Origin: Variovorax sp.
GTDB taxonomy: Bacteria > Pseudomonadota > Gammaproteobacteria > Burkholderiales > Burkholderiaceae_C
Direction of reading: 5' to 3'
DNA length: 64,000 bases
Assembly (NCBI GenBank): GCA_017744935.1
Contig: JAGIAI010000023.1
Coordinates: 1-64,000 of the forward strand
The notes beneath the pieces are model-generated. The model searched no databases. It saw only the letters and a program-made list of their open reading frames with translations, and was not told where the DNA came from. Shown here in pieces: positions 1 to 7,728 of the stretch (position 1 is its first letter; each line of letters begins with the position of its first letter). The position numbers and the translations under genes are program-made.

Positions 1-86
1 AGCTTGTTCACTCGAAGGAGACGCAAGCTGCCCCGCGGCCAGCCAACCGGATCGGCATGCAGTTCACCAACCCGCCTGCACGCTGA
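1..86 (+). CDS. C-terminal fragment of an unidentified protein (cut by the window edge)
   Basis: A reading frame open from the window edge ends at a TGA at 84-86. The visible tail is about 27 residues and ends in QFTNPPAR. It is too short to assign to a family and could be a chance open frame. It is listed because the next gene starts 41 bases later with its own ribosome site, which leaves room for an upstream gene end here. Confidence 0.25.
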   Translation, partial: LVHSKETQAAPRPANRIGMQFTNPPAR

Positions 87-126
87 AGTTTGAATCAATC
101 GAAAGATATAAGGAGACATGAGACAA

Positions 127-1545
127 ATGAATTACAAGGTACGACATTGCGCCGCAGCCGCCCTGCTTTGCGCCGCTTCCTGGGCCGGCGCCCAACCTGC
201 TGCACCCGCGCCGATGCCGCCGCTCACACCCGAGCAACAGCGCTTTCACGACATCTACAAGGAACTGGTCGAGATCAACACCACGCATCTGAGCGGCAAC
301 AACACCGAGGCCGCGCAGGCGATGCGCAAGCACCTGCTGGATGCGGGTTTCAAGGCTGACGAAATCCAGCTCTTCGAGCCGTACCCGAACAAGGGCAACC
401 TCGTCGTCCGCTTCAAGGGCACCGGCGCGAAGAAGCCGCTGCTGCTGCTCGCCCACATCGACGTGGTCGAGGCCCGACGCTCCGACTGGAAGACCGACCC
501 CTTCAAGCTGAAGGAAGACGACGGTTACTTCACCGCGCGCGGCTCGTCGGATGACAAGGCGATGGCCGCTTCGTTCGTGTCGATCCTGTCGCAGCTCAAG
601 CGTGAAGGCTTCAAGCCGAACCGAGACATCGTGCTCGCGCTCACCGCCGACGAGGAACTCGGCGACGTGCCCACCAACGGCGCCTTCTGGCTCGTGAACA
701 ACCAGCGCGCGCTGCTCGATGCCGAGTTCGGCATCAACGAAGGCGGCGGCGGCCAGTTGAACAACGGCAAGCCGGTGCTGCACCGCGTGCAGGTGGCGGA
801 GAAGATGTACACCACCTACAAGCTCGAAGTGCGCGACGTCGGCGGCCACAGCTCGCTGCCCACGCCGACCAATCCGGTCTACGAACTCGGCACCGCGCTG
901 GACCGTCTCGGCAAGTACCGCTTCCCGGTGAAGCTCGCCGAGGTCACGCAGAAGTACTTCGAACGCAGTGCGCAGTTCGAGACCGGGCAGACCGCCGAGG
1001 ACATGCGGGCCGTCGCGTCCGGCAAGCCCGACGAGGCTGCCACCGACCGCCTGTCGAAGTCCGCGCTCTACAACGCGACGCTGCGCACCACGTGCGTGGC
1101 CACGCAGGTCACGGCCGGCCATGCGGAGAACGCGCTGCCTCAATCGGCGAAGGCCACGGTCAACTGCCGCATCCTCCCGCATGACGATCCGGCCGAGGTC
1201 GATGCAGCCCTGCGCAAGGTGCTCGAAACCCCGCGCATGAAGATCGAGCAGACCAACCCGCCGCTGAAGAGCCCGCCCTCGCCGCTCCGTCCGGACGTGG
1301 TGCAGGTGGTGGAGTCGCTCACGCAGCAGATGTGGCCCGGCATCCCGGTGGTGCCGACGATGAGCACGGGCGCGACCGACAGCCGCTTCATGCGCAATCT
1401 CGGCATCCCGATGTACGGCGTCTCCGGCATCTTCTCGGAACCGAGCGATGCACGCGCGCACGGCCTCGACGAGCGCGTCGCGATCCCGCGCCTCTACGAT
1501 GGCCGCGAGTTCATGTACCGCATGGTCAAGCAGTTCGCGCAGTAA
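127..1545 (+). CDS. Exported M20/M28-family zinc metallopeptidase
   Basis: The protein has 472 residues and begins with a signal peptide (hydrophobic stretch about 9-21, likely cleavage after AGA-Q). The M20 di-zinc motifs are present: HIDVV (H110, D112), the bridging aspartate in GSSDDK (D142) and DEELGD (E176/E177 area). It should be a periplasmic amino- or carboxypeptidase that cleaves peptides or acylated amino acids. The ATG at 127 is chosen over the in-frame ATG at 118 because the AAGGAG ribosome site ends about two bases before 118 but sits at normal distance from 127. It converges with recQ across 33 bases. The substrate cannot be read from sequence. Confidence 0.85.
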   Translation: MNYKVRHCAAAALLCAASWAGAQPAAPAPMPPLTPEQQRFHDIYKELVEINTTHLSGNNTEAAQAMRKHLLDAGFKADEIQLFEPYPNKGNLVVRFKGTGAKKPLLLLAHIDVVEARRSDWKTDPFKLKEDDGYFTARGSSDDKAMAASFVSILSQLKREGFKPNRDIVLALTADEELGDVPTNGAFWLVNNQRALLDAEFGINEGGGGQLNNGKPVLHRVQVAEKMYTTYKLEVRDVGGHSSLPTPTNPVYELGTALDRLGKYRFPVKLAEVTQKYFERSAQFETGQTAEDMRAVASGKPDEAATDRLSKSALYNATLRTTCVATQVTAGHAENALPQSAKATVNCRILPHDDPAEVDAALRKVLETPRMKIEQTNPPLKSPPSPLRPDVVQVVESLTQQMWPGIPVVPTMSTGATDSRFMRNLGIPMYGVSGIFSEPSDARAHGLDERVAIPRLYDGREFMYRMVKQFAQ

Positions 1546-1578
1546 GCGCGCAAGGAGCGCCTGGCAGCACACCGCGCA

Positions 1579-3264
1579 TCACGCGTGGTGGACCGCCTGG
1601 ACGTAGGCCGGAAGGAACGAGCGCCGGCTTCCGTCCGCGAATTCGACGGTGATCGATGCCGCATCGGCGCTCACCACCTGGCCTTCGCCGTATCGCCGCA
1701 CCTTGACCGCCTGCTGCAACGAGAACGCCGGCGCGCGCATGCGCCGCGTCGCGGGCCTGCGCAGCGGCGCGCGTTCGATGCGCGCCGCCGATGCGGCAGC
1801 GACCGCGGCCTCATGCCGCGCGATGCGCCGGCAGTTGTCGCAGGTGCCGCATCGCTCCTCCGGTGCCTCGCCTTCGAGGTACGCCAGCAGCACCTGCCAG
1901 CGGCATTGCCCGGTCTGCGCATAGAACACGATCCGGTCCAGCGCCTCGCGGTCCTGCACGCGCTTCTGGCGATAGCCGGCAGCCATCGCATGCAGCGCCT
2001 CGGGCGTCATGTCAGGGCTCAGCAGACGGATGCGACCGTCCGACATGGTGGTCAGGATGCGGCTGCCGCGCAGGAGGCTCAACGCAACGCGAAGCTTGTT
2101 GCGCGGAATCGGCAGTCGTTCGCGCAACTGCGCGAGCGTGATCTCCGACGCATCATCCGCCCCGGTCTGCACCGCGCGATACACCGCGTCGAGCTCTTCC
2201 TCCGCCGGATAGCGGCCGCCAAGAAAGAACTGCTGCACCGCCTTGTCGCGCCGCAGGAAGAGCAGCGTGCACGATGACGGCGCGCCGTCCCGACCCGCGC
2301 GGCCGGACTCCTGGTAGTACGCGTCCAGCGCCGAGGGCATCTGGTAGTGCAACACGAAACGGATGTCGGGTTTGTCGATGCCCATGCCGAAGGCGTTGGT
2401 CGCCACCATCACGCGCGCCTGGCCGGACATGAAGGCATCCTGCGCCTCCCGCCGATCGGCGGCCTTGCGGCGGCCGTGATAGAGCCCCACCGATTCGCCC
2501 GCATCGCGCAAGGCGTCGTGCACGGCCTCGGCGGCCCGTACGGTCGCGGTGTAGACGATGCCGCTGCCCTCGGTGCTTCGCACCAGTCCGATCGCGCGGC
2601 GCAGCTTCTCGTCCTCATGCGTGAGTTGCTCCACCGCGTAGTGCAGATTGGGCCGATAGGTGCCGGTGTCGATCCAGCCGCACTTCGGAATGCGCAGCCG
2701 CTTCATGATGTCCGCTGCCACTTCCTCGCTGGCCGTCGCGGTCAGCGCGAGCACCGGCGGGCGACCGAGCTTCTCCAATGCCATCTCGATGTCGAGAAAG
2801 GCCGGACGGAAATCGTGGCCCCACTGCGAGATGCAATGCGCCTCGTCCACCACCAGCAGCGACGTCTGCCGTTCGGTCAACAGGTGCAGAAACTCCGCAT
2901 CAGCAAGCCGCTCAGGCGTGGTGAAGACGATCCGCGCGGTGCCGTCGCGCAGCGCCGCCTCGCCGGCGCGAATCTCGTCGACCGGCACGTGGCTGTTGAA
3001 CTGCACCGCATGCACGCCGATCGCTTCGAGCTTTTCCTGCTGGTCTTTCATGAGCGCAATGAGCGGCGAGATCACCACCGTTCGCCCCGGCAGCATCAGC
3101 GCCGGTAGCTGGTAGCACAGCGACTTGCCGGCGCCGGTCGGCATCACGGCGAGTACGGAGCGGCCAGCGAGCACGCGTTCGATCACCTGCTGCTGGCCGG
3201 GGCGCAGCGACTCGAGCGCGAAGGCGTCACGCAGCGTGCGTTTGAGGCGGCTTTCGAGCGACAT
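1579..3264 (-). CDS. recQ: RecQ-family ATP-dependent DNA helicase, short form
   Basis: A 561-residue superfamily-2 helicase that unwinds DNA 3' to 5' during recombination and repair. Visible motifs are Walker A (MPTGAGKS, 41-48), the DEAH box (140-143), the RecQ-specific QWGHDFRP aromatic loop (about 147-154) and motif VI (ESGRAGRDG). A four-cysteine zinc site follows (one Cys, then CGTCDNC). It is shorter than E. coli RecQ (about 610) and no HRDC domain is obvious. The last 50 residues instead look like a small beta-barrel (GEGQVV...VEFADGSRRSF) resembling the DUF3553-type tail of some helicases. The start has an AAGGA site nine bases upstream. Symbol assigned by family; a second RecQ elsewhere in the genome is possible. 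Confidence 0.9.
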   Translation of the reverse strand: MSLESRLKRTLRDAFALESLRPGQQQVIERVLAGRSVLAVMPTGAGKSLCYQLPALMLPGRTVVISPLIALMKDQQEKLEAIGVHAVQFNSHVPVDEIRAGEAALRDGTARIVFTTPERLADAEFLHLLTERQTSLLVVDEAHCISQWGHDFRPAFLDIEMALEKLGRPPVLALTATASEEVAADIMKRLRIPKCGWIDTGTYRPNLHYAVEQLTHEDEKLRRAIGLVRSTEGSGIVYTATVRAAEAVHDALRDAGESVGLYHGRRKAADRREAQDAFMSGQARVMVATNAFGMGIDKPDIRFVLHYQMPSALDAYYQESGRAGRDGAPSSCTLLFLRRDKAVQQFFLGGRYPAEEELDAVYRAVQTGADDASEITLAQLRERLPIPRNKLRVALSLLRGSRILTTMSDGRIRLLSPDMTPEALHAMAAGYRQKRVQDREALDRIVFYAQTGQCRWQVLLAYLEGEAPEERCGTCDNCRRIARHEAAVAAASAARIERAPLRRPATRRMRAPAFSLQQAVKVRRYGEGQVVSADAASITVEFADGSRRSFLPAYVQAVHHA

Positions 3265-3386
3265 TCAGTCGACGTCCTTTCGCAGTGGCTTCCGGGCCAG
3301 TGCCGGATGCGGAAGACCATCTGACGACGGGCTGACGGGAACCCGAGTAGGACGATCGACACTCTCTCCGTGCGCGCGCCCTTGCG

Positions 3387-4184
3387 CTATCGCAGCTTGC
3401 CGAGCCACAGCGCGGTAAGCGCCGAGCGGTTCCGCACGCCGAACTTGCTGTAGATCGACTTGACGTGGAAGTGGGTGGTGTTCGGGCTCTGCTCCAGCGT
3501 CTGCGCGATCTGCTTCTCGACATGGCCGTCGAGCATTCCGAGCAGCACCCGTCGCTCGGCCGGCGTCAGCGGCGCGTTGGCGATCAGCAGGCCGTGACTG
3601 AGCAATTGCTGCCGATAGAACCAGCGCAGCCCGCGCATCACGAAGCCGAGAAGGGTGCTCTCCGACGCGGAGAACCGTGGCGCGTCCGCGTCACGGAAGA
3701 TGAAGAGATGGACCCGCACGTCGTCGTTGAGCGCGAGACGAACGGACATGCTGTCCGCATGCCCGACCGCCAGGTAGTGGCGGCGATAGTGCTCGCCCTC
3801 GAACCACTCGGGCGGAAGCGCATCGAAGAGCCGGCGCGTGCGAAAAGGTTCGTCGCCCGACACGGCCAGGATCTGCGACAGGTCGACCTTGGACGTCCAG
3901 AGCGTGTCGAACTGCTCCTGCACCGAAGCCGCGACCGGCGCAACCGGATGCAGCAGCCGGATCAGCCGGGGACGCCACCCGAGCAGCGGATCCGACGGCG
4001 CGGGCGAGGGCAATCGCACGACCACCGACCACAGCGCGTTGCGGGCCCCGAACATGGCGCACAGCGCCCCCAGCAGGTGCATGAGCGCAGCGTCGCCGTC
4101 GCCAACCGAGAACTCGGCCAACTGGTCCCAGAGTGCGTAGACGGCGTCGCTCCGGGAATTCATGGAATCCGCGCTTGAATGCAT
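3387..4184 (-). CDS. LuxR-family transcriptional regulator
   Basis: A 265-residue protein with a C-terminal LuxR/NarL helix-turn-helix of about 55 residues, starting LTPAERRVLLGMLDG and ending near ALTALW. The N-terminal 190 residues match no domain I can name and there is no receiver aspartate signature, so this is probably a ligand- or stress-sensing single-protein regulator. The ATG at 4184 is preferred over a much longer frame because residues upstream look non-coding; a second ATG lies at 4163. It lies just downstream of a two-gene micro-operon on the same strand and 530 bases from a second, differently built LuxR protein on the opposite strand. Its target is unknown. Confidence 0.75.
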   Translation of the reverse strand: MHSSADSMNSRSDAVYALWDQLAEFSVGDGDAALMHLLGALCAMFGARNALWSVVVRLPSPAPSDPLLGWRPRLIRLLHPVAPVAASVQEQFDTLWTSKVDLSQILAVSGDEPFRTRRLFDALPPEWFEGEHYRRHYLAVGHADSMSVRLALNDDVRVHLFIFRDADAPRFSASESTLLGFVMRGLRWFYRQQLLSHGLLIANAPLTPAERRVLLGMLDGHVEKQIAQTLEQSPNTTHFHVKSIYSKFGVRNRSALTALWLGKLR

Positions 4185-4285
4185 GTCGCCCCCGAAAGAG
4201 TCTGCGGGCCGCAGACGTCGGCGAGCATAAAGGGCCTCGGGCCACCTTTCCAGGTAGTACCCAGACGCATCGGAGCGCACGATAT

Positions 4286-4486
4286 TCAGCGCGGCGGAAT
4301 CCAGGGCTCGACCAGGACGCCTGTGCAGCAGTCGCCGTCGTCCGCAGACTGCGCGGCTTCGACCAGCGGGGTCCACGTCGGCGCGCGAAGGAAGTCCGAC
4401 AGTGATGCGCCGGCAAGCGCAAGGAGGATCAGGATGGCCAACACCTCGAATTCACGGGCGCGACCGGGATCGGCATCGATCTTCAT
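4286..4486 (-). CDS. Small single-pass membrane protein (66 aa), unknown function
   Basis: The 66-residue protein has one clear transmembrane segment (EVLAILILLALAGASLSDFL, about 14-33), a charged N-terminus and a C-terminal tail with a Cys-Cys pair at 53-54. Its ATG overlaps the stop codon of the preceding 38-residue gene (ATGA), a coupling pattern seen for real operon partners. I recognise no family. The main evidence that it is coding is the overlap, the membrane helix and the ribosome site in front of the first gene of the pair. It precedes the LuxR gene on the same strand by about 100 bases and may be co-transcribed with it. Confidence 0.5.
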   Translation of the reverse strand: MKIDADPGRAREFEVLAILILLALAGASLSDFLRAPTWTPLVEAAQSADDGDCCTGVLVEPWIPPR

Positions 4487-4599
4487 TGCAGCGCCTTCCA
4501 TGCGAGCGGCAGAAGAATGCAGGCGACGAAAGTGGCCACGTAGACCGGGGGCGTTCGCCTTGCAGCCATGGAGAGGCGTCGAAAGAGTCGGTCGAACAT
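4483..4599 (-). CDS. Tiny membrane protein (38 aa), first gene of a micro-operon
   Basis: An ATG at 4599 is preceded by AAGGA nine bases upstream and opens a 38-codon frame. The product has a basic amphipathic N-terminus (MFDRLFRRL) and one hydrophobic segment (about 19-34, VYVATFVACILLPLAW). Its TGA overlaps the ATG of the next small gene. Short basic-plus-hydrophobic proteins of this kind are often membrane-associated stress or regulatory peptides, but no family assignment is possible by eye. Confidence 0.5.
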   Translation of the reverse strand: MFDRLFRRLSMAARRTPPVYVATFVACILLPLAWKALQ

Positions 4600-4714
4600 C
4601 GCAACTTTTCCTTGGGTGAATCGCGCTGCGTGCAAGCGTAGGAAATCGCCCATGGCGCCGCGTCATCCGAAGCAATGACGAACACACAAGCTCATCAAAA
4701 GAAAGGAGTTCGAC

Positions 4715-5869
4715 ATGATCGGTTTGGAAGGAATCACCGCCCAGCAGCTCTCCGACCTGATCGGATCGATCTACGACTGCGCCCTCGACCCCGGGCTCTG
4801 GCCGGCCACCTGTCGCAGCATCGCCAACCTTTGCGCCAGCACCGGCGGCGGCATCTGCGTGCATGACCTGAAACAGGTGCAGAACGATCAGCTCTTCGTC
4901 TTCGGCTACCAGGCCGAATTCCTGGAGAAACTCGGCAGCCAGTTCGCAGAAAGCCCCATGGCCGCTGCCGACGTGGTCTCGAATGTCGGCGACGTGAATT
5001 CCCTCGCCGTGGAGCCCCGCCAGCTGCTCGAAAGCCGGTTCTATCGCGAGGTGCTGGAGCCCTATGGATTGACCGACATGATCTGGTTCCCCGCGCTGCG
5101 CACCGGCGGGCGGATGGCATCGCTGCATGCGTCGCGCAATGACGCGCGGCCCTACTACCAGCAGCACGACCTGCGGCTTTTCAAGCTGCTGTCTCCCCAC
5201 GTGTGCCGCGCGCTCGCGATCTCGGACGCGCTCGACATCCGCGCGCTCCGGTCCGAGATGCTCGAGAAGACCCTGGACGGCCTCGCCGCCGGCGTCTACC
5301 TCACGGCCAGCGACGGCCACGTCGTCTACATGAACGCCGCGGCCGAGCGTCAGGTGAAGGCCGGGCATTCGATCCGCCTCGCGAACAACCGGTTGTCAGC
5401 CATCGACCCGGCGGCTCGGGCAGCATTGGCCAGGAACATCGACGCCGCGACGCGCGCGGATGGCGGATCACCGTGGAACGAGCATTCCGTCGCGCTCCCC
5501 GATGGCACCGGCAGCGGCTACGTGGCCACCCTGCTGCCCATCGAGAACGGTCAGCGCAACGGGATCCTCGCGCCCTTTGCCGCCTCGGTCGCCGTGTTCA
5601 TGCAGGACCCGATCCAGGTCCCGCTCATGCCGGGCGAGGCCTTCGCGCGGCTGCACGGACTGACCGGTGCCGAACTCCGCGTTCTGCTGGCGCTCTCGCA
5701 GGGGCTCGGCGGCATGGAATCGGCGGAGATGCTCGGCATCAGCGAACCGACAGTGCGCACCCACCTTCAGCGCATCTTCTCCAAGACCGGGACGTCGAGG
5801 CAATCTGATCTCCTGAGCCTGCTGCATCGCTCCACGCCGCCGGTTCGCGTCGAAGCGCACGTGGTTTGA
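4715..5869 (+). CDS. PAS-containing LuxR-type transcriptional regulator
   Basis: A 384-residue protein. The central part (about 185-255) reads like a PAS sensor: GLAAGVYLT, GHVVYMNAAAE. The C-terminal about 60 residues are a LuxR helix-turn-helix (LTGAELRVLLALSQG, then SEPTVRTHLQRIF). This architecture is common among stand-alone regulators of Burkholderiales. A strong AAAGGAG ribosome site stands eight bases before the ATG. It is divergent from the micro-operon at 4286-4599 and the other LuxR gene, so the 115-base gap between them probably holds both promoters. The signal sensed and the targets are unknown. Confidence 0.8.
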   Translation: MIGLEGITAQQLSDLIGSIYDCALDPGLWPATCRSIANLCASTGGGICVHDLKQVQNDQLFVFGYQAEFLEKLGSQFAESPMAAADVVSNVGDVNSLAVEPRQLLESRFYREVLEPYGLTDMIWFPALRTGGRMASLHASRNDARPYYQQHDLRLFKLLSPHVCRALAISDALDIRALRSEMLEKTLDGLAAGVYLTASDGHVVYMNAAAERQVKAGHSIRLANNRLSAIDPAARAALARNIDAATRADGGSPWNEHSVALPDGTGSGYVATLLPIENGQRNGILAPFAASVAVFMQDPIQVPLMPGEAFARLHGLTGAELRVLLALSQGLGGMESAEMLGISEPTVRTHLQRIFSKTGTSRQSDLLSLLHRSTPPVRVEAHVV

Positions 5870-6046
5870 GGCAGGCGGCCTCGCGCTGATCGACCGCTCG
5901 TCAATCCGTGCACATCTTTCGGACTTTCGAGCCCCCTTCCTACAACGCGGTTGAGTTCGCAGCAGGACGATCCCAGACGTCGGCACCCGCCGGCAGCCTG
6001 TTTTCGTCCGAATGCAATGACCGAAGCCAACCCCGGAGTACGCACG

Positions 6047-6268
6047 ATGAAAGACGATCAAGACCTCAGCCAGACACCCACCGTACGCGGGCGCGGCTTT
6101 GCCGGCATGGACCCCGCACGCCAACGCGACATCGCCCGTGAAGGCGGACGCGCCGCACACGAGAAAGGCACGGCACACGAGTTCAGCCCCGCGGAAGCAC
6201 GCGCTGCCGGCTTGAAGAGCCGGATGAATCGCATCGCTCGCGAGGCCGAGCAGCAAAAAGAGGGCTGA
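6047..6268 (+). CDS. KGG/Con-10-type general stress protein
   Basis: A 73-residue hydrophilic protein with the stress-induced KGG motif: GFAGMDPARQRDIA followed by REGGRAAHEKGTAHEF. Here the usual lysine of KGG is glutamate. Proteins of this family are small, largely disordered and accumulate in stationary phase or under desiccation and general stress. The ATG at 6047 has a CGGAG site nine bases upstream; longer in-frame starts lack one. It is followed by a strong GC hairpin and converges with the DUF2383 gene, with which it forms a stress-related patch. Confidence 0.8.
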   Translation: MKDDQDLSQTPTVRGRGFAGMDPARQRDIAREGGRAAHEKGTAHEFSPAEARAAGLKSRMNRIAREAEQQKEG

Positions 6269-6289
6269 TCCCGCGCTCGACTAGCTGCA

Positions 6290-6309
6290 AGAGGCCCCAA
6301 GGGGCCTCT
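6290..6309. terminator. GC hairpin between convergent stress genes
   Basis: An eight-base perfect inverted repeat, GAGGCCCC then AA then GGGGCCTC, extended by one A-T pair, lies between the stops of the KGG gene and the convergent DUF2383 gene. The two-base loop means the tip pairs must open, and there is no T-run on either side. It may act as a shared transcription end signal or only as an RNA stabiliser. Confidence 0.5.
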
Positions 6310-6321
6310 GCGCGAGCAGCA

Positions 6322-6801
6322 TCAGTGCTTGCGACTGCGCATTTCATCGCGCAGCGCCTTGATCTGATCGTGATTTCTCTGGGCCCCGTCGGCCTGGCGT
6401 TGAACCAGGTCTCGCACCTGCGGGGGCAAGTCTTCCTTCAATGCCTTGCGATAGCGGGCCACCGCGGTGTCCTCGCCGCGTTCGCATTCCTCCAGCATCG
6501 ACAGGGCGCTGTCGGCACCGAGCGAGCCCTTTACGTGAACCCAGCCGCGATGGATCGCACCGGTGACGGTGCCGCCCTCGTCTGTCTTGCCGCCGCACTC
6601 GCGGATCGCCGTCATGAGTTCGTTGCCGGCCGAGGCGCAGCTCGCCGCACGTTCGCGGAAGACCGTCTTGAGCTGCTGCGAATCGACCTCGTCCGCGCAG
6701 GCGCGGAAGCCGTATTCCCCGTCGCGTGAAGTCTCCAGCAGGTCGTTGAGCACGTCGACGACCTTCTTGTTCGAAACGGATGCGGAAGTAGCAGTCTGCA
6801 T
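6322..6801 (-). CDS. PA2169-family (DUF2383) four-helix-bundle stress protein
   Basis: A 159-residue, mostly helical protein matching the PA2169/DUF2383 ferritin-like family: VVDVLNDLLETSRDGEYGFR near the start, a long acidic middle (SALSMLEECERGEDTAVARY) and a charged C-terminal helix. The family resembles rubrerythrin or ferritin bundles but its role is not established; it usually sits among general stress genes, as here. The ATG at 6801 is set by a GGAG site five bases upstream; the longer in-frame start at 6918 has no such site and a non-coding-looking N-terminus. Confidence 0.8.
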   Translation of the reverse strand: MQTATSASVSNKKVVDVLNDLLETSRDGEYGFRACADEVDSQQLKTVFRERAASCASAGNELMTAIRECGGKTDEGGTVTGAIHRGWVHVKGSLGADSALSMLEECERGEDTAVARYRKALKEDLPPQVRDLVQRQADGAQRNHDQIKALRDEMRSRKH

Positions 6802-7051
6802 GTTGACTCCATGAAAAGAGAGGTTGAACAAAGGTGTCATTCCATGGTCGCCGGCCGGCCCGCATGCCGTGTCGTCATGCGCAGGCGGAGGGTGTAAGCC
6901 TTCTCTTGCTGCGCCCATGCTGGGTGCAGTCCCTGTGCCGCCACCTGCATGAGAAAGATTCCTACGTGACTATCGGCCCGCCAGGCCGAAGGTTCGCGTT
7001 TCCAATCCGCCATCCGCGAGAACACCGAGCCTCACGTCACGGAGTCACGTC

Positions 7052-7396
7052 ATGACCCGTAAAGACCCCCGGACATTCCTGGAGCGCGCGCTGACGGCCA
7101 TGAAGTCGTCCGCGACCTCCTGCGAGATCCGTACCGACGAGCGCCGGAGAATCCCCGACCGGACCTCGCCCGCGGGCGATCCGCCGAGTTGGACCGTGCG
7201 GCCCTATCTCCGTGCACGCGAAATCCGCGTCGGCTGGAGCGAGGGCCTGCTGATGGATAGCGACGGCACGCCGTGCAATGGCGGCCTCTGGCATCCGGAC
7301 ACCGAATACAACCGGTTGCTGCTGCTGTCGGCGATTGCGGAGGGGCAGCGCCTCTTCGGTCTCACGACGCACTGGCTCGAGGAACGTGACGCCTGA
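7052..7396 (+). CDS. Conserved-looking hypothetical protein (114 aa)
   Basis: A soluble 114-residue protein, basic at the N-terminus and acidic and aromatic at the C-terminus (RVGWSEGLLMDSDG, GGLWHPDTEYNRLLLL). No signal peptide or membrane segment is seen. CGGAG stands eight bases before the ATG. I do not recognise a family. Its place between DUF2383 and DUF3606 genes, and a shared TTCCTAC element about 90 bases upstream, suggest it belongs to the same stress regulon. Confidence 0.55.
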   Translation: MTRKDPRTFLERALTAMKSSATSCEIRTDERRRIPDRTSPAGDPPSWTVRPYLRAREIRVGWSEGLLMDSDGTPCNGGLWHPDTEYNRLLLLSAIAEGQRLFGLTTHWLEERDA

Positions 7397-7445
7397 AGCG
7401 CCACACCACCGGACCGCAGGACAGTGCGACGCCTCGCCCGGGGCC

Positions 7446-7465
7446 GCTTCCTACATCCAGGAAGC
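7446..7465. repeat. Hairpin in the leader of the DUF3606 gene
   Basis: A perfect seven-base inverted repeat, GCTTCCT / AGGAAGC with a six-base loop, lies 43 bases before the DUF3606 start. One arm contains the TTCCTAC element that also occurs upstream of the two neighbouring stress genes. No T-run follows, so an operator or leader structure is as likely as a terminator. Confidence 0.4.
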
Positions 7466-7508
7466 GAGTGCCCCGGTAACTTCCTGCGCGCACCCAAGGA
7501 GAGATCAC

Positions 7509-7697
7509 ATGCCAGACAAACAGGCGGCCATGCAGCTTCACGCCGAAGTGACGGTGACCGAGGACGACGAAGTCCGCTACTGGATGGACACGCTCGGCGT
7601 GACGGAGGAAGCGCTCAGGCGCGCAGTTGCCGACGCCGGAACCCGGCCCTGCGACGTGCGCGACTACCTGGGTGCCCCACCCGGTAACGCGGTCTAG
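7509..7697 (+). CDS. DUF3606 small protein
   Basis: A 62-residue protein with the DUF3606 pattern: an EDDEVRYWMDTLGVTEEAL helix-turn element followed by LRRAVADAG and a final VRDYLG helix. Members are small predicted DNA-binding-like or stress-associated proteins of unknown function that are abundant in Proteobacteria. An AAGGAGAG ribosome site precedes the ATG. It is followed by the DUF3182 gene 31 bases later, probably in one transcript. Confidence 0.7.
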   Translation: MPDKQAAMQLHAEVTVTEDDEVRYWMDTLGVTEEALRRAVADAGTRPCDVRDYLGAPPGNAV

Positions 7698-7728
7698 TCC
7701 GCTCCCCACGACAGCCGGACGCCGGACC

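Noticed and set aside
64..1572. A 502-codon minus-strand frame opposite the M20 peptidase
   Set aside because: Low-complexity shadow of a well-supported plus-strand metallopeptidase.
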